Part shown: positions 37,688-46,759 of the stretch, in pieces
How the letters are laid out: each line of letters opens with the position of its first letter
Position numbering within the stretch: position 1 is the first letter of the stretch
Source: Streptomyces durocortorensis
GTDB taxonomy: Bacteria; Actinomycetota; Actinomycetes; Streptomycetales; Streptomycetaceae
Direction of reading: 5' to 3'
DNA length: 48,210 nt
Assembly: GCF_016901035.1 (NCBI RefSeq)
Contig: NZ_JAFEUF010000003.1
Span: 21,386-69,595, forward strand
Translations under genes and position numbers: made by a program
The notes under the pieces: model-generated
Database searches by the model: none
Told to the model about the DNA's origin: nothing
The model's input: the letters and a program-made list of their open reading frames with translations, nothing else

Positions 37688-38344
37688 ATGACCTTCGCCC
37701 CTGCCCCGATCCCGTCCCGGACCCAGTACGTGCTGGAGGCCATCAAGCACGCCATCCTCACCGCGCGGCTGAGACCGGGACAGGCGCTGGTGGAGACGGA
37801 ACTCGCCGCTCAGTTCGGGGTGTCCAAGACCCCGGTCCGCGAAGCACTCAAGACCCTCGCGGGCACGGGGCTCGTGGTCATGAGCCAGTACAAGGGCGCC
37901 ACCGTGCGGCTCGTCGACGCGACCATGGCCCGGGAGGTGTACGACGTGCGCCTCCTGCTGGAGCCGGAGGCGCTGCGCCGGTCCGTCAACCGCAAGGTGT
38001 CCCTCGAAGCGGCTCAAGAGGCCCTGGAAAGGGCGGACTCGGCGCTCGACAAGGCCGACAGGTCGCTGGCCAACCGGGATTTCCACCGCGCCCTGTACCT
38101 GCCCTGCGGGAACCCCCTGCTCGCCAGGATGCTCGACGAGGTCCGCGATCAGGCGGCCCTCGTCTCGACGGTGGCCTGGTCGGCCGTCCCCTCCTGGGAG
38201 CGCGAGGCGGCCGAGCACCGGGAGATCCTGCGGCTCGCGCTCGCCGACGACGCGGAGGCCGCCGCCGGGGCTCTGCACCATCACATCGCATCGTTCGTAC
38301 GCCGCGCCTTCCCCGACGACGAAGACGGGGGCGGTGCCGCGTGA
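37688..38344 (+). CDS. GntR family regulator, FCD domain
   Basis: A 218-residue GntR/FadR-type repressor. The winged helix is about 8-75 (YVLEAIKHAILTARLRPGQA, LAAQFGVSKTPVREALKTLA). The all-helical FCD ligand domain follows, with metal-ligand candidates Asp in ANRDFHRALY and His residues in EHREILRLAL and LHHHI. Such FCD proteins bind organic or sugar acids. ATG 37688 starts the conserved part; no strong ribosome site is seen. Its stop overlaps a possible GTG of the next gene (GTGA). It heads a nine-gene operon and probably represses it until the sugar-acid intermediate appears. Confidence 0.93.
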   Translation: MTFAPAPIPSRTQYVLEAIKHAILTARLRPGQALVETELAAQFGVSKTPVREALKTLAGTGLVVMSQYKGATVRLVDATMAREVYDVRLLLEPEALRRSVNRKVSLEAAQEALERADSALDKADRSLANRDFHRALYLPCGNPLLARMLDEVRDQAALVSTVAWSAVPSWEREAAEHREILRLALADDAEAAAGALHHHIASFVRRAFPDDEDGGGAA

Positions 38345-38397
38345 ACCGTCTGCTGGAACCGCACCATCACCAGCAATCCGACGAAAGGCCGGTCCGC

Positions 38398-39300
38398 ATG
38401 GACTTCTCTCCGCTGAAGGCGGCCCTCGCAGACGTAGTGGCGATCCCGGTGACCCCGTTCGCCGAGGACGGCGGCATCGACATCGCGAACCACCGCGCCC
38501 TGACGCGCAGGCTGCTCGACGGCGGTGTCCGCATCGTCACCCCGAACGGCAACACCGGAGAGTTCTACGCGCTCACCCCCGACGAGCGGCGCCTGGTCAC
38601 CGAGCTGACCGTCGAGGAGACCGCCGGACGCGCCACCGTCCTGGTGGGCGTCGGCCACGACGTGCCCGCCGCCGTCGCCGCCGCCCGGCACGCCGCCGAG
38701 GCCGGCGCGGCGATGGTGATGGTCCACCAGCCCGTGCACCCCTATGTCGCCCAGGAGGGCTGGGTCGACTACCACCGGGCGATCGCCGAGTCCGTCCCGG
38801 ACCTCGGGGTCGTCCCGTACATCCGCAACCCGCTGCTCGCCGCTGACCGGCTCGCCGCACTCGCAGACAACTGCCCCAACGTCATCGGCGTGAAGTACGC
38901 GGTGCCGGACGCCGCGCAGTTCGGGGCCTTCGCCCGCGACGCCGGACTGGAGCGGTTCGTCTGGGTCGCCGGCCTCGCGGAGCTGTACGCCCCCTCCTAC
39001 TTCGCCACCGGTGCCACCGGCTTCACCTCCGGTCTTGTCAACGTCGCCCCGGCCGTCTCCCTCGACATGCTGGAAGCACTGCGCGCCGGGGACTACGTGG
39101 CGGCCATGAAGGTGTGGGAGCGCATCCGCCGGTTCGAGGAGCTCCGCGCCGAGGAGCAGTCCGCCAACAACGTCACGGTCATCAAGGAGGCCCTGTCCGT
39201 GCTCGGGCTCTGCGGCCGCGAGGTACGTGCCCCCAGCCGGGTCCTGCCCGAGGAGCGGCGCGCCGAGGTCGCGGAGCAGATAGCCGCGTGGGCGCTGTGA
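38398..39300 (+). CDS. Dihydrodipicolinate synthase-family (DapA-like) sugar-acid lyase
   Basis: A 300-residue class I aldolase-fold enzyme. The Schiff-base Lys166 lies in VIGVKYAV, the catalytic Tyr141 in VVPYIRNP, and the keto-acid-binding turn is PNGNTGEF at 49-56 (GGTGE in standard DapA). Relatives include 2-keto-3-deoxy-sugar-acid aldolases, L-2-keto-3-deoxyarabonate dehydratase and 5-dehydro-4-deoxyglucarate dehydratase. With the IlvD/Edd dehydratase encoded next, it probably acts on the 2-keto-3-deoxy acid made by that enzyme, not in lysine synthesis. GAAAGG lies before ATG 38398; a GTG at 38341 overlapping the GntR stop is an alternative start. Confidence 0.9.
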   Translation: MDFSPLKAALADVVAIPVTPFAEDGGIDIANHRALTRRLLDGGVRIVTPNGNTGEFYALTPDERRLVTELTVEETAGRATVLVGVGHDVPAAVAAARHAAEAGAAMVMVHQPVHPYVAQEGWVDYHRAIAESVPDLGVVPYIRNPLLAADRLAALADNCPNVIGVKYAVPDAAQFGAFARDAGLERFVWVAGLAELYAPSYFATGATGFTSGLVNVAPAVSLDMLEALRAGDYVAAMKVWERIRRFEELRAEEQSANNVTVIKEALSVLGLCGREVRAPSRVLPEERRAEVAEQIAAWAL

Positions 39301-39320
39301 CAGATCACCGGAGAGCGGTC

Positions 39321-41093
39321 GTGCAGACGGACGGCCGGAGAGTGGTCGCCGGGACGGACGACCGGAAAGCGGCTCCCGTCGCCCCCGAGGAGCTGCGCAG
39401 CCACCAGTGGTACGGCACCGACGGGCTGCGCTCCTTCAGCCACCGGGCCCGCACCCGACAGCTCGGCTACCTCCCCGAGGAACACCTCGGCAAGCCCGTC
39501 ATCGCGGTCCTCAACACCTGGTCCGACATCAACCCCTGCCACTCCCACCTGCGTGATCGCGCGCAGGCGGTGAAGCGGGGCGTCTGGCAGGCGGGTGGGT
39601 TCCCGCTGGAGTTCCCGGTCTCCACGCTCTCGGAGACCTTCCAGAAGCCGACCCCCATGCTCTACCGCAACCTGCTCGCCATGGAGACCGAGGAACTGCT
39701 CCGCTCGTACCCCGTCGACGGGGCCGTGCTGCTGGGCGGCTGCGACAAGACGACGCCCGCGCTGCTGATGGGCGCGGCGTCCGTGGACCTGCCGACCGTC
39801 TTCGTGCCGGCCGGGCCGATGCTGCCGGGCCACTGGCGCAACGAGGTCCTCGGCTCCGGCACGGACATGTGGAAGTACTGGGACGACCGGCGGGCCGGGC
39901 TCATCGGCGACTGCGAGATGGGGGAGCTGGAGAACGGTCTCGCCCGCTCCGCCGGCCACTGCATGACGATGGGAACCGCCTCAACGCTGACGGCCGCCGC
40001 CGAGGCGCTGGGCGTGACCCTGCCGGGGGCCTCCTCCATCCCGGCCGTCGACTCCGGGCACGAGCGGATGGCCGCCGCATCCGGACTGCGGATCGTCGAA
40101 CTCGTACGGCAGCGAACGAAGTTGTCGCACATCCTCACCGCCGACGCGTACGAGGACGCCGTCGCCACCGTCCTCGCGCTCGGCGGCTCCACCAATGCCG
40201 TGATCCACCTGATCGCCATGGCGGGCCGGTCCGGGGTGAAGCTCACCCTGGAGGACTTCGATCGGATCGCCCGTACGGTGCCCGTCCTCGCCGATCTCCG
40301 CCCCGGCGGGCGGTACTTGATGGAGGACTTCCACTTCGCGGGCGGGCTGCCCGGCTTCCTGAGCCGGCTCACCGACCTGCTGCACCTGGACCGGCCCACC
40401 GTCGCGCACGCCACCCTGCGCGAACAGCTCAGCGGTGCGGCCGTCCACAACAGCGCCGTCATCCGCGAACGCGCCGAACCCCTGGCCGAGGAGGGCGGGG
40501 TGGCGGTCCTGCACGGCAATCTCTGCCCCGACGGCGCCGTCATCAAGCACATCGCCGCCGAGCCGCGCCTGCTGCGCCACACCGGGCCCGCCGTCGTCTT
40601 CGACGACTACCGGGAGCTGCAACGCACCATCAACGACCCAGCCCTGGCGCTTACTCCGGACCATGTCCTCGTGCTGCGCAACGCCGGGCCCAAGGGCGGC
40701 CCCGGTATGCCCGAGTACGGCATGCTGCCGATCCCCGACTACCTGCTGAAGCAGGGTGTGCGGGACATGGTGCGGATCTCCGACGCCCGGATGAGCGGCA
40801 CCAGTTACGGGGCGTGTGTCCTGCACATCGCGCCCGAGTCGTTCGTCGGAGGGCCCCTCGCTCTGGTCCGCACCGGGGACCTCATCACCCTGGACGTCGA
40901 GGCGCGCCTGCTGCATCTCGGGGTCGACGACGACGAGCTGGAACGCCGCCGGGCCGCCTGGAGCCCGCCGCCCGCACGCTACGGGCGCGGTTACGGAGCG
41001 CTGTACCAGGACCAGATAACCCAGGCCGACACCGGATGCGACTTCGCGTTCCTGGCCCGGCAAGGAGAAGTGCCCGACCCGTACGTGGGGTGA
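39321..41093 (+). CDS. IlvD/Edd-family sugar-acid dehydratase
   Basis: A 590-residue Fe-S dehydratase. The three cluster cysteines are Cys73 (NTWSDINPCHSHL), Cys141 (LLGGCDKTTPALLMGA) and Cys214 (AGHCMTMGTASTL), the pattern of the [2Fe-2S] pentonate dehydratases (L-arabinonate, D-xylonate) more than of IlvD. The C-terminal PDARMSGTSYG-like segment ISDARMSGTSYGACVLHIAPE is typical. It would turn an aldonate to the 2-keto-3-deoxy acid. GTG 39321 is chosen because GGAGAG lies five bases before it; GTG 39297, overlapping the previous stop, has no site. Context suggests L-arabinonate or a similar acid; galactonate-type substrates cannot be excluded. Confidence 0.9.
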   Translation: MQTDGRRVVAGTDDRKAAPVAPEELRSHQWYGTDGLRSFSHRARTRQLGYLPEEHLGKPVIAVLNTWSDINPCHSHLRDRAQAVKRGVWQAGGFPLEFPVSTLSETFQKPTPMLYRNLLAMETEELLRSYPVDGAVLLGGCDKTTPALLMGAASVDLPTVFVPAGPMLPGHWRNEVLGSGTDMWKYWDDRRAGLIGDCEMGELENGLARSAGHCMTMGTASTLTAAAEALGVTLPGASSIPAVDSGHERMAAASGLRIVELVRQRTKLSHILTADAYEDAVATVLALGGSTNAVIHLIAMAGRSGVKLTLEDFDRIARTVPVLADLRPGGRYLMEDFHFAGGLPGFLSRLTDLLHLDRPTVAHATLREQLSGAAVHNSAVIRERAEPLAEEGGVAVLHGNLCPDGAVIKHIAAEPRLLRHTGPAVVFDDYRELQRTINDPALALTPDHVLVLRNAGPKGGPGMPEYGMLPIPDYLLKQGVRDMVRISDARMSGTSYGACVLHIAPESFVGGPLALVRTGDLITLDVEARLLHLGVDDDELERRRAAWSPPPARYGRGYGALYQDQITQADTGCDFAFLARQGEVPDPYVG

Positions 41094-41129
41094 ACCGGGC
41101 GACGAGGGCTCCGCGCGGCGGGGCGCCCG

Positions 41130-41180
41130 GGCCGCTCAGCGGCCATGAGAAAGCGCTTGCTGCCGTGGGTGGCGGCAAGC
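41130..41180 (+). other. Intercistronic hairpins and LacI-like site
   Basis: In the 133-base gap between dehydratase and permease genes lie GGCCGC-TCA-GCGGCC (41130-41144) and a 10-bp stem with one G-U pair (41155-41164 with 41171-41180). The region also contains AGAAAGCGCTTGCT (41148-41161), like the operator-like site before the secreted GH43. The gap could hold a second promoter for the transport genes or a processing and stabilising structure. Confidence 0.45.
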
Positions 41181-41226
41181 CCGCACATCCAGCGCATCGA
41201 GCGCGTACCGAGATCGGAGACGTGTC

Positions 41227-42159
41227 ATGGCCCAACCCGCCGCCGTGGCCACCGCGCCGCCCGAGGCGCCCCGGCGCCGCACGGCGACACCCCGCCGCCT
41301 GCCGTATCTGCTGATCGCGCCCGCGGGCCTGCTGATGCTGGGCTTCATCGCCTACCCGGTGCTCAGCGTCTTCTACTACAGCCTGCAGAACTACAACGTC
41401 ACCAAGCCGTGGCGGAACGGCTTCGCCGGAATCGACAACTTCCGGCGGATCTTCACCGAGGACGACCAGTTCTGGTCGACGCTCGGCTTCAGCGCCCAGT
41501 GGGTCTTCACCCAGGTCTCCCTGCAGCTCGTGCTCGGCCTCGCGCTGGCCCTGATCGTCAACCAGACCTTCATCGGCCGGGGCATCTCCCGGGCCATGGT
41601 CTTCTCGCCCTGGGCCGTCTCCGGGGTACTGACCAGCACCATCTGGATACTGCTCTACAACTCCTCGACGGGCTTCAGCCGTTACCTCGCGGACGCCGGG
41701 GTCGGGGAGTACGGCACCTCGGTGCTCTCGGACACCGGAACCGTCTTCTGGGCGGCCACGGTCACCGAACTCTGGCGCGGCGTGCCCTTCTTCGCCATCC
41801 TCATCCTCGCCGACCTCCAGTCCGTCTCCAAGGAGCTGTACGAGGCGGCGTCGGTCGACGGAGCGGGCAGGCTCCGGCAGTTCTTCCACATCACCCTGCC
41901 GCATCTGCGCGACGCGATCATCCTCGCCACCCTGCTGCGCGGGGTCTGGGAGTTCAACAACGTCGACCTCCTCTACACCCTCACCGGCGGCGGACCGGCC
42001 GGCGAGACCACCACGCTGCCGCTCTACGTCGCCAACACCGGCATCGAGGGCCACGACTTCGGCTACGCCTCCGCACTCACCACCGTCGCCTTCGTGATCC
42101 TCCTCTTCTGCTCGATCGTCTATCTGCGCCTGAGCAAGTTCGGAGGCGACAACAAGTGA
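41227..42159 (+). CDS. ABC sugar transporter permease (MalF-type)
   Basis: A 310-residue inner-membrane permease with six helices (first at about 27-49, LLIAPAGLLMLGFIAYPVLS). The cytoplasmic EAA loop that contacts the ATPase is YEAASVDGAGRLRQFFHITL. Carbohydrate-uptake class 1. GGAG lies six bases before ATG 41227. It overlaps the next permease by four bases (GTGA). No ATPase gene is in the operon; in Streptomyces such systems usually share the MsiK ATPase encoded elsewhere. Confidence 0.94.
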   Translation: MAQPAAVATAPPEAPRRRTATPRRLPYLLIAPAGLLMLGFIAYPVLSVFYYSLQNYNVTKPWRNGFAGIDNFRRIFTEDDQFWSTLGFSAQWVFTQVSLQLVLGLALALIVNQTFIGRGISRAMVFSPWAVSGVLTSTIWILLYNSSTGFSRYLADAGVGEYGTSVLSDTGTVFWAATVTELWRGVPFFAILILADLQSVSKELYEAASVDGAGRLRQFFHITLPHLRDAIILATLLRGVWEFNNVDLLYTLTGGGPAGETTTLPLYVANTGIEGHDFGYASALTTVAFVILLFCSIVYLRLSKFGGDNK

Positions 42160-43067
42160 CCGCCGTACTCACCGAGAAGAACGGCGCCGCCCGGCCGGCC
42201 GTCCACCCCGGCGGCGCGCCGCCCCCCTCGCGCCGCCGCACCGGACGCGAGCGCGCCTTCGACGACGTACCGCGCTGGCAGATCTACCTGCCGCTCGGCC
42301 TCTACCTGCTGTTCACGCTCATCCCGTTCTACTGGATGCTCCTGTTCGCCCTGCGGCCCGCCGGCTCCACCGCGCTGGTGCCCTGGCCGATGACCGGGGA
42401 GCACTTCTCCAAGGTCTGGAACGAGCGGAGCTTCGCCGTCTTCTTCCAGAACAGCATGATCGTCGGCGTCGCCACCCTGATCGCCACCACCCTGGTCGCC
42501 CTGGCCGGCGGGTACGCCCTGGCCCGGTTCGACTTCAGGATCAAGGGCGCGTTCATGCTGGCTTTGCTCTGCTCGCAGTTCATCCCCGGCGCCCTGATGC
42601 TCGTGCCGCTCTTCGAGATCTTCCGGAACCTCCAGATGATCAACTCCCTGTGGAGCGTCGTCATCGCGGAGACCGTCTTCCAGCTCCCGCTGTCGATCAT
42701 CCTGATCAGCGGGTTCATCAAAAACGTCCCGGTCTCCCTGGAGGAGGCCGCCTGGGTCGACGGGTGTTCGCGCTTCACCGCCTTCCGCGCGGTCGTCCTG
42801 CCGCTGCTGCGCCCCGGGCTGATCGCCGTCGGCTCCTTCGCCTTCGTCCACAGCTGGAACCACTTCCTGTTCGCGCTGATGTTCCTCAGCGAACAGGACA
42901 AGCAGACGATCCCGGTCGGCCTCAACACCCTGATCGGGGCGGACAGCGTCGACCTCGGAGCGCTTGCGGCGGGCGGCGTCATCGCCGCGGTGCCTGTCGT
43001 GATCGTCTTCGCGTTCATCCAGAAGTGGCTCGTCACGGGCTTCAGCGCGGGGGCGGTGAAGGGATGA
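42156..43067 (+). CDS. ABC sugar transporter permease (MalG-type)
   Basis: A 303-residue partner permease with six helices after a 40-residue polar Pro/Arg-rich start. The EAA loop is LEEAAWVDGCSRFTAFRAVV. It would form the membrane channel with the preceding protein. GTG 42156 overlaps the upstream stop and has GGAGG nine bases before it. Its stop overlaps the Gfo/Idh start (ATGA), so expression is tightly coupled. Confidence 0.94.
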   Translation: MTAVLTEKNGAARPAVHPGGAPPPSRRRTGRERAFDDVPRWQIYLPLGLYLLFTLIPFYWMLLFALRPAGSTALVPWPMTGEHFSKVWNERSFAVFFQNSMIVGVATLIATTLVALAGGYALARFDFRIKGAFMLALLCSQFIPGALMLVPLFEIFRNLQMINSLWSVVIAETVFQLPLSIILISGFIKNVPVSLEEAAWVDGCSRFTAFRAVVLPLLRPGLIAVGSFAFVHSWNHFLFALMFLSEQDKQTIPVGLNTLIGADSVDLGALAAGGVIAAVPVVIVFAFIQKWLVTGFSAGAVKG

Positions 43068-44284
43068 CCGAGACCGCCCCCGCCTCCCCGGCCGCTCCCG
43101 CCGGCCCCGGCGCCGAGCCGCTCCCCGTCGTGCTGGCCGGCGCCAGGGGCCACGGCCGCTGGCACCTGGCCAACCTCTGCCGGCTCCAGCACCTGGGCCG
43201 GGTACGGCTGGCCGGGATCTGCGAACTGGAGCCGCTGACCACCGAGGAACTGGCCCCCTTCGCCCTCCTCGGCGACGAGCGACCCCAGCAGTCCGCCGAC
43301 TTCGGAGCGCTCCTCGACTCCACCGGAGCCCGCGCCGCCGTCATCTGCACCCCCATCCCGACCCACACCGACCTGGCCCTGACCGCCGCGTCCCGCGGCG
43401 TCCACCTCCTGCTGGAGAAGCCGCCCGCCGCGAGCTGGGGCGCGTACGCCCGGATGGCCGACGGTGTACGGCGCGCGGGCATCGCCTGTCAGGTGGGGTT
43501 CCAGTCGTTCGGTTCACACGGCGTGCCCGCGATCCAGGAGCTGGTCCGCGCCGGGGTGATCGGGACGCTCACGGGGATCGGCGCCGCCGGGGCCTGGGTG
43601 CGCGACGACGCCTACTTCCGCCGGGCCCCCTGGTCCGGCCGACGCAGGATCGGCTCCACCGACGTGGTCGACGGCGTGCTCACCAATCCGCTGGCGCACG
43701 CCGTGGCCACCGCCCTCGAACTGGCCGACCGGGGCACGGCCGAAAGCGTCCTGTCCGTCGAGACCGAGCTGTTCCGAGCCCATGACATCGAGGCGGACGA
43801 CACCAGCTGCGTGCGCGTCACCACCACCGGCGGCCTGCCTGTCACCGTCGCCGCCACTCTCTGCGCGGCCCAGGCCGGGGAGCCCTACGTGATCGTCCAC
43901 GGCGACCGGGGCCGGATCACCTTCTGGTACAAGCAGGACCGCGTCCTGATCCAACGCGCCGGCCACGGCCCCGAGGAGAGCGTCCACGGCCGGACCGACC
44001 TCCTGGAGAACCTGGTCGACCATCTGGAGCACGGCACGCCGCTCCTGGTGCCGCCGGAGCGCACGGGAGCGTTCATGCGGGTCGTCGAGGCCGTACGCAC
44101 GGCACCCGAGCCCGTCGCCCTGCCCGCCGACGCCTGGGAGGTCCGGCACGACGCCCCCGGCGGAGGGGTGCGGCGTACGGTCCACGGCATCGACGGCCTG
44201 GTCGCCGCCGGGGCCGAATCCCTCGCCCTCTTCTCGGAGCTGGGTGTCGCCTGGGCCCGCAGCAGCGAGGTGGCGGCCTCATGA
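43064..44284 (+). CDS. Gfo/Idh/MocA family oxidoreductase
   Basis: A 406-residue NAD(P)-dependent dehydrogenase. The N-terminal Rossmann fold has VVLAGARGHGRWHLANL (about 22-38) and CTPIPTHTDLALTAASRG; the conserved Lys of EKPPAASW is the EKP motif; the C-terminal half is the sugar-binding alpha/beta domain with HAVATALELADRG. Members oxidise or epimerise sugars, and L-arabinose 1-dehydrogenase is one of them, which would fit the sugar-acid dehydratase upstream. Start and stop overlap both neighbours (ATGA). Substrate not determinable. Confidence 0.92.
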   Translation: MTETAPASPAAPAGPGAEPLPVVLAGARGHGRWHLANLCRLQHLGRVRLAGICELEPLTTEELAPFALLGDERPQQSADFGALLDSTGARAAVICTPIPTHTDLALTAASRGVHLLLEKPPAASWGAYARMADGVRRAGIACQVGFQSFGSHGVPAIQELVRAGVIGTLTGIGAAGAWVRDDAYFRRAPWSGRRRIGSTDVVDGVLTNPLAHAVATALELADRGTAESVLSVETELFRAHDIEADDTSCVRVTTTGGLPVTVAATLCAAQAGEPYVIVHGDRGRITFWYKQDRVLIQRAGHGPEESVHGRTDLLENLVDHLEHGTPLLVPPERTGAFMRVVEAVRTAPEPVALPADAWEVRHDAPGGGVRRTVHGIDGLVAAGAESLALFSELGVAWARSSEVAAS

Positions 44285-45147
44285 ACCGACCCGCCACGGC
44301 ATCGTCCGCGACGTCCTCGTCCGCAGGGCCCGTACTCCTCGACTGCGCCGGACGTACGGTCGCCCACTACGGTTACGGGGCCGCGGCGGACAACCGCCCG
44401 CGCCTGCACCCCGTCAGCACGCTCGCCGGCCGCACCGTCACCCAGGAGCGCCCCGCCGACCACCTGCACCACCTGGGCGTCTCCATCGCCGTGCCCGACG
44501 TGTCCGGCCGCAACTTCTGGGGCGGGCGTACCTACGTCCGGGGGCAGGGGCCCACCGAGCTCGACAACCACGGCGTCCAGCGCTGCCTCGGCCTGGAGCG
44601 GCACGGCCCGGGCGGGTTCACGCAGTCGCTCGCCTGGGAGGCGGACGGCGTCGAACTCCTGCGGGAGCACCGCACGGTGAACGCGCTCGAACTCTGCGCC
44701 ACCGCATGGGCATTGGACCTCTCCTTCGCTCTCACCAACCGCTCGGCCGAGGACCTCTCCGTCGGCAGCCCCGCGACCAACGGCCGCCCCGGCGCCGGTT
44801 ACGGCGGGTTCTTCTGGCGTGCCCCCAAGGAGGCCGTGCCACCGGACGTGTTCACCGCGGGCCGTGCGGGCGAGGAGGCGGTGCACGGCCGGGCCGCCGA
44901 CTGGCTCGCCCTCGCCGGGGACGGCTGGACCCTCGTCTTCGCCGGGGCGGGCGAGGAGACCCGGCGCGATCCGTGGTTCGTGCGGACGGCGGAGTACCCG
45001 GGCGTCGGCTCCTCCCTCGCGTCGGACGAACGGCTGCCCGTGCCCGCCGGGGCCACCGTCGTACGCCGGATCGTCACCGTCGTCGCGGACGGCAGGCTGG
45101 ACCGTGAGGCCGCCGCCGGGTACGTCCGACAGGCGGTGACCTCGTGA
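44281..45147 (+). CDS. DUF6807 (PmoA-like) family protein
   Basis: A 288-residue beta-rich protein of the family often annotated as PmoA-like or DUF6807. The telling motif is RPADHLHHLGVSIAVPDVSG (about 58-77, the D-H-x-H-H-x-G pattern), followed by NFWGGRTY and later GYGGFFWRAP. No signal peptide is seen. The family recurs in sugar catabolic clusters next to Gfo/Idh oxidoreductases, as here, but no reaction is known; the galactose-mutarotase-like fold and clustered His suggest a sugar-binding or metal-dependent enzyme. Four-base overlaps on both sides place it firmly in the operon. Confidence 0.85.
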   Translation: MNRPATASSATSSSAGPVLLDCAGRTVAHYGYGAAADNRPRLHPVSTLAGRTVTQERPADHLHHLGVSIAVPDVSGRNFWGGRTYVRGQGPTELDNHGVQRCLGLERHGPGGFTQSLAWEADGVELLREHRTVNALELCATAWALDLSFALTNRSAEDLSVGSPATNGRPGAGYGGFFWRAPKEAVPPDVFTAGRAGEEAVHGRAADWLALAGDGWTLVFAGAGEETRRDPWFVRTAEYPGVGSSLASDERLPVPAGATVVRRIVTVVADGRLDREAAAGYVRQAVTS

Positions 45148-46682
45148 ACCGGCCCTGGACCGCCGACCTCGGGAACGGCACGTACCGCAACCCCGTGCTG
45201 AACGCCGACTGGTCCGACCCGGACGTCGTGCGCGTCGGTGCGGACCACTACCTCACCGCGTCCAGCTTCGGCCGGGCCCCGGGGCTGCCGCTCCTGCACT
45301 CCCGCGACCTGGTCAACTGGACGCTCGTCGGGCACGCCCTGGACCGCGTCGAGCCCGCCGCCGACTTCGCCCGGCCCCGACACGACGCCGGGGTGTGGGC
45401 GCCCTCCCTGCGCCACCACGCCGGTCGCTTCTGGATCTTCTGGGGTGACCCCGACCACGGCGTTCAGCAGATCAACGCCGAGCACATAGAGGGGCCGTGG
45501 AGCGCCCCGCACCTGCTCAAACCCGGCCGCGGGTTCATCGACGCCTGCCCCCTGTGGGACGTGGAGACCGGCGAGGCCTACCTCGTCCACGCCTGGGCCA
45601 AGTCCCGCTCCGGGATCAAGAACCGGCTCACCGGACACCGTATGAGCGCGGACGGCCGCGCCCTCCTCGACGAGGGCCGGACCCTGGTCGACGCCGACCG
45701 GATACCCGGCTGGTTCACCCTGGAAGGGCCCAAACTCCACCTCCACGGCGGGTACTTCTGGATCTTCGCCCCGGCGGGCGGGGTGGAGACCGGCTGGCAG
45801 GGCGCGTTCCGTTCCCGGGACTTCTCCGGCCCGTACGAGGAACGCGTCGTGCTGTCCCAGGGGCGCACCGGCGTCAACGGTCCGCACCAGGGCGGCTGGG
45901 TGCGGACCGCCGCCGGCGAGGACTGGTTCCTGCACTTCCAGGCACGCGGCGCGTACGGGCGGGTCGTCCACCTCCAGCCCATGCACTGGGACGCGGAGGG
46001 CTGGCCCGTCATCGGCGACGCGGGCGAACCCGTCTCCACGCACCGCAAACCGGCCGCCCCCGAACAGCCCGTGGCAGCGCCCGCCGTGGACGACGACTTC
46101 CCCGGCGGCGCCCACGGCGAGCAGTGGCAGTGGACGGCCAACCCCTGCCCCGACGCGTGGACCGAGCAGTCCGAGCACGCTGCCGACGGGCTGCGGCTCA
46201 GCTGCCTCCGCACACCGGACGCGCACGACCTGCGACTGCTGCCCAACGTCCTGGTCCAGCGCCTGCCCGCCGAGGAGTTCACCGTCGAGGTGGACCTCGA
46301 ACTGCACAGCGACGAGCCGGGCGCCAAGGCGGGTCTGGCCGTGCTCGGGGACGCCTTCTGCTGGATCGGTCTGGAGGCCGGGGCGGACGGGACGCCCCGG
46401 CTCGTGCACCGGTACGCCGAGGGCGTCGCGGAGCGTGAACGCGACGCGGCCGAGGCCCGCCCCTCGCCCGGCGGCCGGGCGAGGCTGCGGATCCAGGTCA
46501 CGGCCGGGGCCCGCTGCCGCTTCTCCGCCGACACGGGCGAGGGGTTCCGGCGCTCGGGGCAGGTCTTCGCCGCCACCCCGTGGCGCTGGGTCGCCGCTCT
46601 CCTCGGCCTCTTCGCCACCGCACCGGCCGGGACAGGCCCCGCCGGCACGGCGCTGTTCAGCACCTTCCGAGCCATCCACTGA
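45144..46682 (+). CDS. Cytoplasmic glycoside hydrolase family 43 protein
   Basis: A 512-residue GH43 enzyme. The five-bladed propeller (about 14-310) carries Asp25 (WSDPDVVRV) as base, Asp133 (FIDACPLWD) as pKa modulator and Glu194 (FTLEGPK) as acid. A C-terminal beta-sandwich (about 320-512, with DDDFPGG, RLPAEEFTVEVDLELH) is the GH43_C2 type found in beta-xylosidases and alpha-L-arabinofuranosidases. The absence of a signal peptide means it acts on oligosaccharides after import by the permeases encoded upstream. GTG 45144 overlaps the DUF6807 stop. Confidence 0.93.
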   Translation: MNRPWTADLGNGTYRNPVLNADWSDPDVVRVGADHYLTASSFGRAPGLPLLHSRDLVNWTLVGHALDRVEPAADFARPRHDAGVWAPSLRHHAGRFWIFWGDPDHGVQQINAEHIEGPWSAPHLLKPGRGFIDACPLWDVETGEAYLVHAWAKSRSGIKNRLTGHRMSADGRALLDEGRTLVDADRIPGWFTLEGPKLHLHGGYFWIFAPAGGVETGWQGAFRSRDFSGPYEERVVLSQGRTGVNGPHQGGWVRTAAGEDWFLHFQARGAYGRVVHLQPMHWDAEGWPVIGDAGEPVSTHRKPAAPEQPVAAPAVDDDFPGGAHGEQWQWTANPCPDAWTEQSEHAADGLRLSCLRTPDAHDLRLLPNVLVQRLPAEEFTVEVDLELHSDEPGAKAGLAVLGDAFCWIGLEAGADGTPRLVHRYAEGVAERERDAAEARPSPGGRARLRIQVTAGARCRFSADTGEGFRRSGQVFAATPWRWVAALLGLFATAPAGTGPAGTALFSTFRAIH

Positions 46683-46759
46683 CCCCCCGCAGAAGCGCAG
46701 AAGCACGCAGCACAGACGTACGGGACCACCCCGACACATCCGACAGGGAAGAGCCGACC

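Noticed and set aside
38398..39300. Lysine-pathway dapA
   Set aside because: The GNTGE turn differs from GGTGE and the gene lies in a sugar-acid operon between a GntR regulator and an IlvD/Edd dehydratase.
39321..41093. Branched-chain amino-acid ilvD
   Set aside because: Cysteine contexts NPCHSHL and GGCDKTTPALLMGA and the operon point to a pentonate-type dehydratase.
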